Positions 14,385-15,853 of a stretch of 15,853 bases of DNA are shown in pieces (position 1 is the stretch's first letter; the number at the start of each line of letters is the position of its first letter). Under the pieces are notes generated by a model, which was given only the letters and a program-made list of their open reading frames with translations, searched no databases and was not told the origin of the DNA. Origin of the DNA: JBCDBY01 sp039182715 (GTDB lineage: Bacteria; Planctomycetota; PLA2). The position numbers were made by a program, and so were the translations under genes. Location of the stretch: NCBI GenBank assembly GCA_039182715.1, contig JBCDBY010000081.1, positions 1 to 15,853 on the forward strand. Direction: 5' to 3'.

Positions 14385-15853
14385 GATCGCCAGCGTGCGA
14401 ATCTGATCGGCGTCGAGCTTGTCGAGCTGCTGCACGACGAGTCGCTGCGAATCGATGGCGGGATAGCGCGCCGGATCGGCAAGGATGCGCCGTACGAACT
14501 CCTGCACGATCTCGCGGTAGCCCTGGGCGTGGACGCCCGCGCCACCGAGCGACGCGCAGCAGACCGCAAGCGCCGCACGCGGCGTGCGCCCTTCCGCGAT
14601 CGCGGCGAGCTGCGCGTTGCGCTCGAGGTAGGCCATGACGTTGGTCGCGCTCAGGCCGCGCCTCCACGCGAGTCCGACACCGGCCCAGAGCCGCTTGCCG
14701 TCCTCCGGCAGGTAGCGCTTCGCGTCGACGAGGTGCGCGTCCTCGTGGACGAGCACTTCGGCCGCCACGTCGAGCTCGGTATCGAACAGCAGCCGCTCGG
14801 CGACGCCCGCCGGATCGTCGACGGCGTCGAGCGGTTGGTCGGGCAACGCCTGCTGGCGCGCGATCGCCGCGCGGTAGGGCTCCAGCGCGGCGCGGCGTCT
14901 CCGCAGCTCGCCCTCCCACTTCGCCGCCGCCGGGAGGTCGACGAGGATCAGGCGGCCGAGCGCGAGCCCCGCCACGTCGCCGCCGCCCAGCCATTCGACG
15001 TAGCCGGAGAGGTGGCGCTTCCCCAGCCAGACCGCTTCGCGTTCGACCGTCACGCCGCGCGACGCGACCTTGGCCGGCCCCTCGCGCCGCACGACGTCGC
15101 CGAGCATCGCTTCCGCGGGACCGCCCGCGCGCTGCCCGAGAATCAGCAGCAGTCCGCGGTCGGCGAGCGCGCGGACAACCGGTTCGCGACTCTCGATGGT
15201 GGGATCGACGAGCGCGCCGACGAAGGACCAGCTCTCGATCGGTCCCGGCGCCTCCAGCTTCGTCTTCAGGCACTCCTCGTAGAGCGCGCGAACCCAACCG
15301 CGCAGGGACTCCAGATCCTCCGACTCCTTCGTCGCGCGGAAGTGGCGGTAGCGCGCCTCCATGCCGCGACGCAGCCGGGAGATGAACCGCTCCATGCGAG
15401 GGTCGTGACGTTGCGGGCGCGCCGCCGCGCGCTCGCCCTCGGTGGCGCCCAACGCACGCGCCCGCTCGATCGCGACGGTGGCGCGCTCCGGCTCGCCGAG
15501 TTCGTCCCAGAGCTCCGCTGCCTCGAGCTGCGCACGCACGCCGCCCGAACCGAGCAGGCGAGCCGCCCGCTGCTTGCGCGCATCGGTCCCGCTCGCACCC
15601 ACAAGTCGTCGCGTCGCCTGCTCGTCGCCCGGCGCGCCCACGAAGGCGCGACGCGCCGCTTCCCACGCCAACTCGTCCTCGCCCAGACGCTGCGCGCAAA
15701 GACTCAGGCCGTACCATCCGCTGGGATGCCCCGGTGCGACCGAAACCGCGGTCTCGAAGGCTGCGCGCGCCTCGCCGAACCGTCCGCGCGCGTGCAGCAT
15801 GCGCCCCCAGCCGATCCAGTTGAGCGCGTCGCCCGGATCGAGCGCGCAGGCGC
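14355..15853 (-). CDS. TPR protein with HExxH metallopeptidase-like motif, N-terminus off the window
   Basis: The frame stays open to the right edge, giving about 498 residues; an ATG at 15800 would give 481, but the codons upstream (ending ALDPGDALNWIGWGR) continue a TPR-like helix pair, so the gene continues outside. The N-terminal part has TPR-type units (ARGRFGEARAAFETAVSVAPGHPSGWYGLS, and the next DELAWEAARRAFVGAPGD). The C-terminal half carries HEDAH (352-356 counted from ATG 15800), an HExxH zinc motif, followed by a downstream E393 in YLERNAQLAAIAEGRTPRAALA that could be a third ligand. I recall similar proteins with HExRH and E-x-x-AKLSE segments, but no family name. A role as a protease is inference. 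Overlaps the M24 gene tail to tail by 25 nt. Confidence 0.75.
   Translation of the reverse strand, partial: ACALDPGDALNWIGWGRMLHARGRFGEARAAFETAVSVAPGHPSGWYGLSLCAQRLGEDELAWEAARRAFVGAPGDEQATRRLVGASGTDARKQRAARLLGSGGVRAQLEAAELWDELGEPERATVAIERARALGATEGERAAARPQRHDPRMERFISRLRRGMEARYRHFRATKESEDLESLRGWVRALYEECLKTKLEAPGPIESWSFVGALVDPTIESREPVVRALADRGLLLILGQRAGGPAEAMLGDVVRREGPAKVASRGVTVEREAVWLGKRHLSGYVEWLGGGDVAGLALGRLILVDLPAAAKWEGELRRRRAALEPYRAAIARQQALPDQPLDAVDDPAGVAERLLFDTELDVAAEVLVHEDAHLVDAKRYLPEDGKRLWAGVGLAWRRGLSATNVMAYLERNAQLAAIAEGRTPRAALAVCCASLGGAGVHAQGYREIVQEFVRRILADPARYPAIDSQRLVVQQLDKLDADQIRTLAISIQRDWAGD

Noticed and set aside
13372..15717. A long minus-strand open frame (about 781 codons)
   Set aside because: It crosses the M24 and TPR genes in another frame. 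The protein is low-complexity and Arg-rich; the overlapping frames carry clear motifs.

Overview
This is a GC-rich (about two thirds G+C by eye), gene-dense stretch of a Gram-negative, diderm bacterial chromosome. Lipobox-bearing lipoproteins, a lipid A oxidase-like outer-membrane barrel and an Mla-type (MlaE/MlaF/MlaD) lipid transporter all point to an outer membrane. The gene set and style resemble deep, GC-rich Deltaproteobacteria-like lineages (Myxococcota, Desulfobacterota, Binatota), but there is no rRNA or other marker here to place it, so that is inference. I found no rRNA, tRNA, CRISPR, integrase or transposase gene.

Layout. (1) 1-1805: two divergent envelope genes, a partial LpxQ-like beta-barrel lipoprotein (minus) and a membrane-anchored SGNH hydrolase-like protein (plus). 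(2) 1801-1967: a coding-free element with 25-bp perfect inverted ends, wedged between convergent genes. (3) 1952-4715, minus: an unknown lipoprotein, a heptamer-repeat element, then sucC and sucD (succinyl-CoA synthetase) with a GTGA overlap. (4) 4716-4903: a divergent leader with strong hairpins. (5) 4904-9004, plus: a four-gene chain in which every junction is an ATGA overlap: a novel-looking WPF-repeat lipoprotein, then mlaE, mlaF and mlaD. (6) 9000-9163: a gap bounded by a 17-nt direct repeat. (7) 9155-10755, minus: ribE, a small anchored protein and a polytopic membrane protein. (8) 10756-11065: a divergent gap holding a 161-bp inverted-repeat element. (9) 11066-14379, plus: trmD, rplS, yraN, a PtsN-like PTS IIA gene and a secreted M24 aminopeptidase. 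(10) 14355-15853, minus: the 3' part of a TPR protein with an HExxH motif.

How the genes work together. The clearest functional unit is region 5. MlaE (permease), MlaF (ATPase) and MlaD (MCE protein with six exact 34-residue repeats) form an inner-membrane lipid transporter. The upstream lipoprotein, translationally coupled to mlaE and built from a roughly 19-residue aromatic repeat, is the best candidate for an undescribed partner, possibly the outer-membrane end of the system. SucCD is the TCA-cycle succinyl-CoA step. trmD, rplS and yraN are a translation/housekeeping unit.

A second theme is the gaps. Four of them hold compact repeat elements (about 90-170 bp), three with arms made of 7- or 8-nt units and one MITE-like. 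At two convergent junctions the repeat sequence itself supplies the stop codons of both genes, and at a third a plain palindrome does so.
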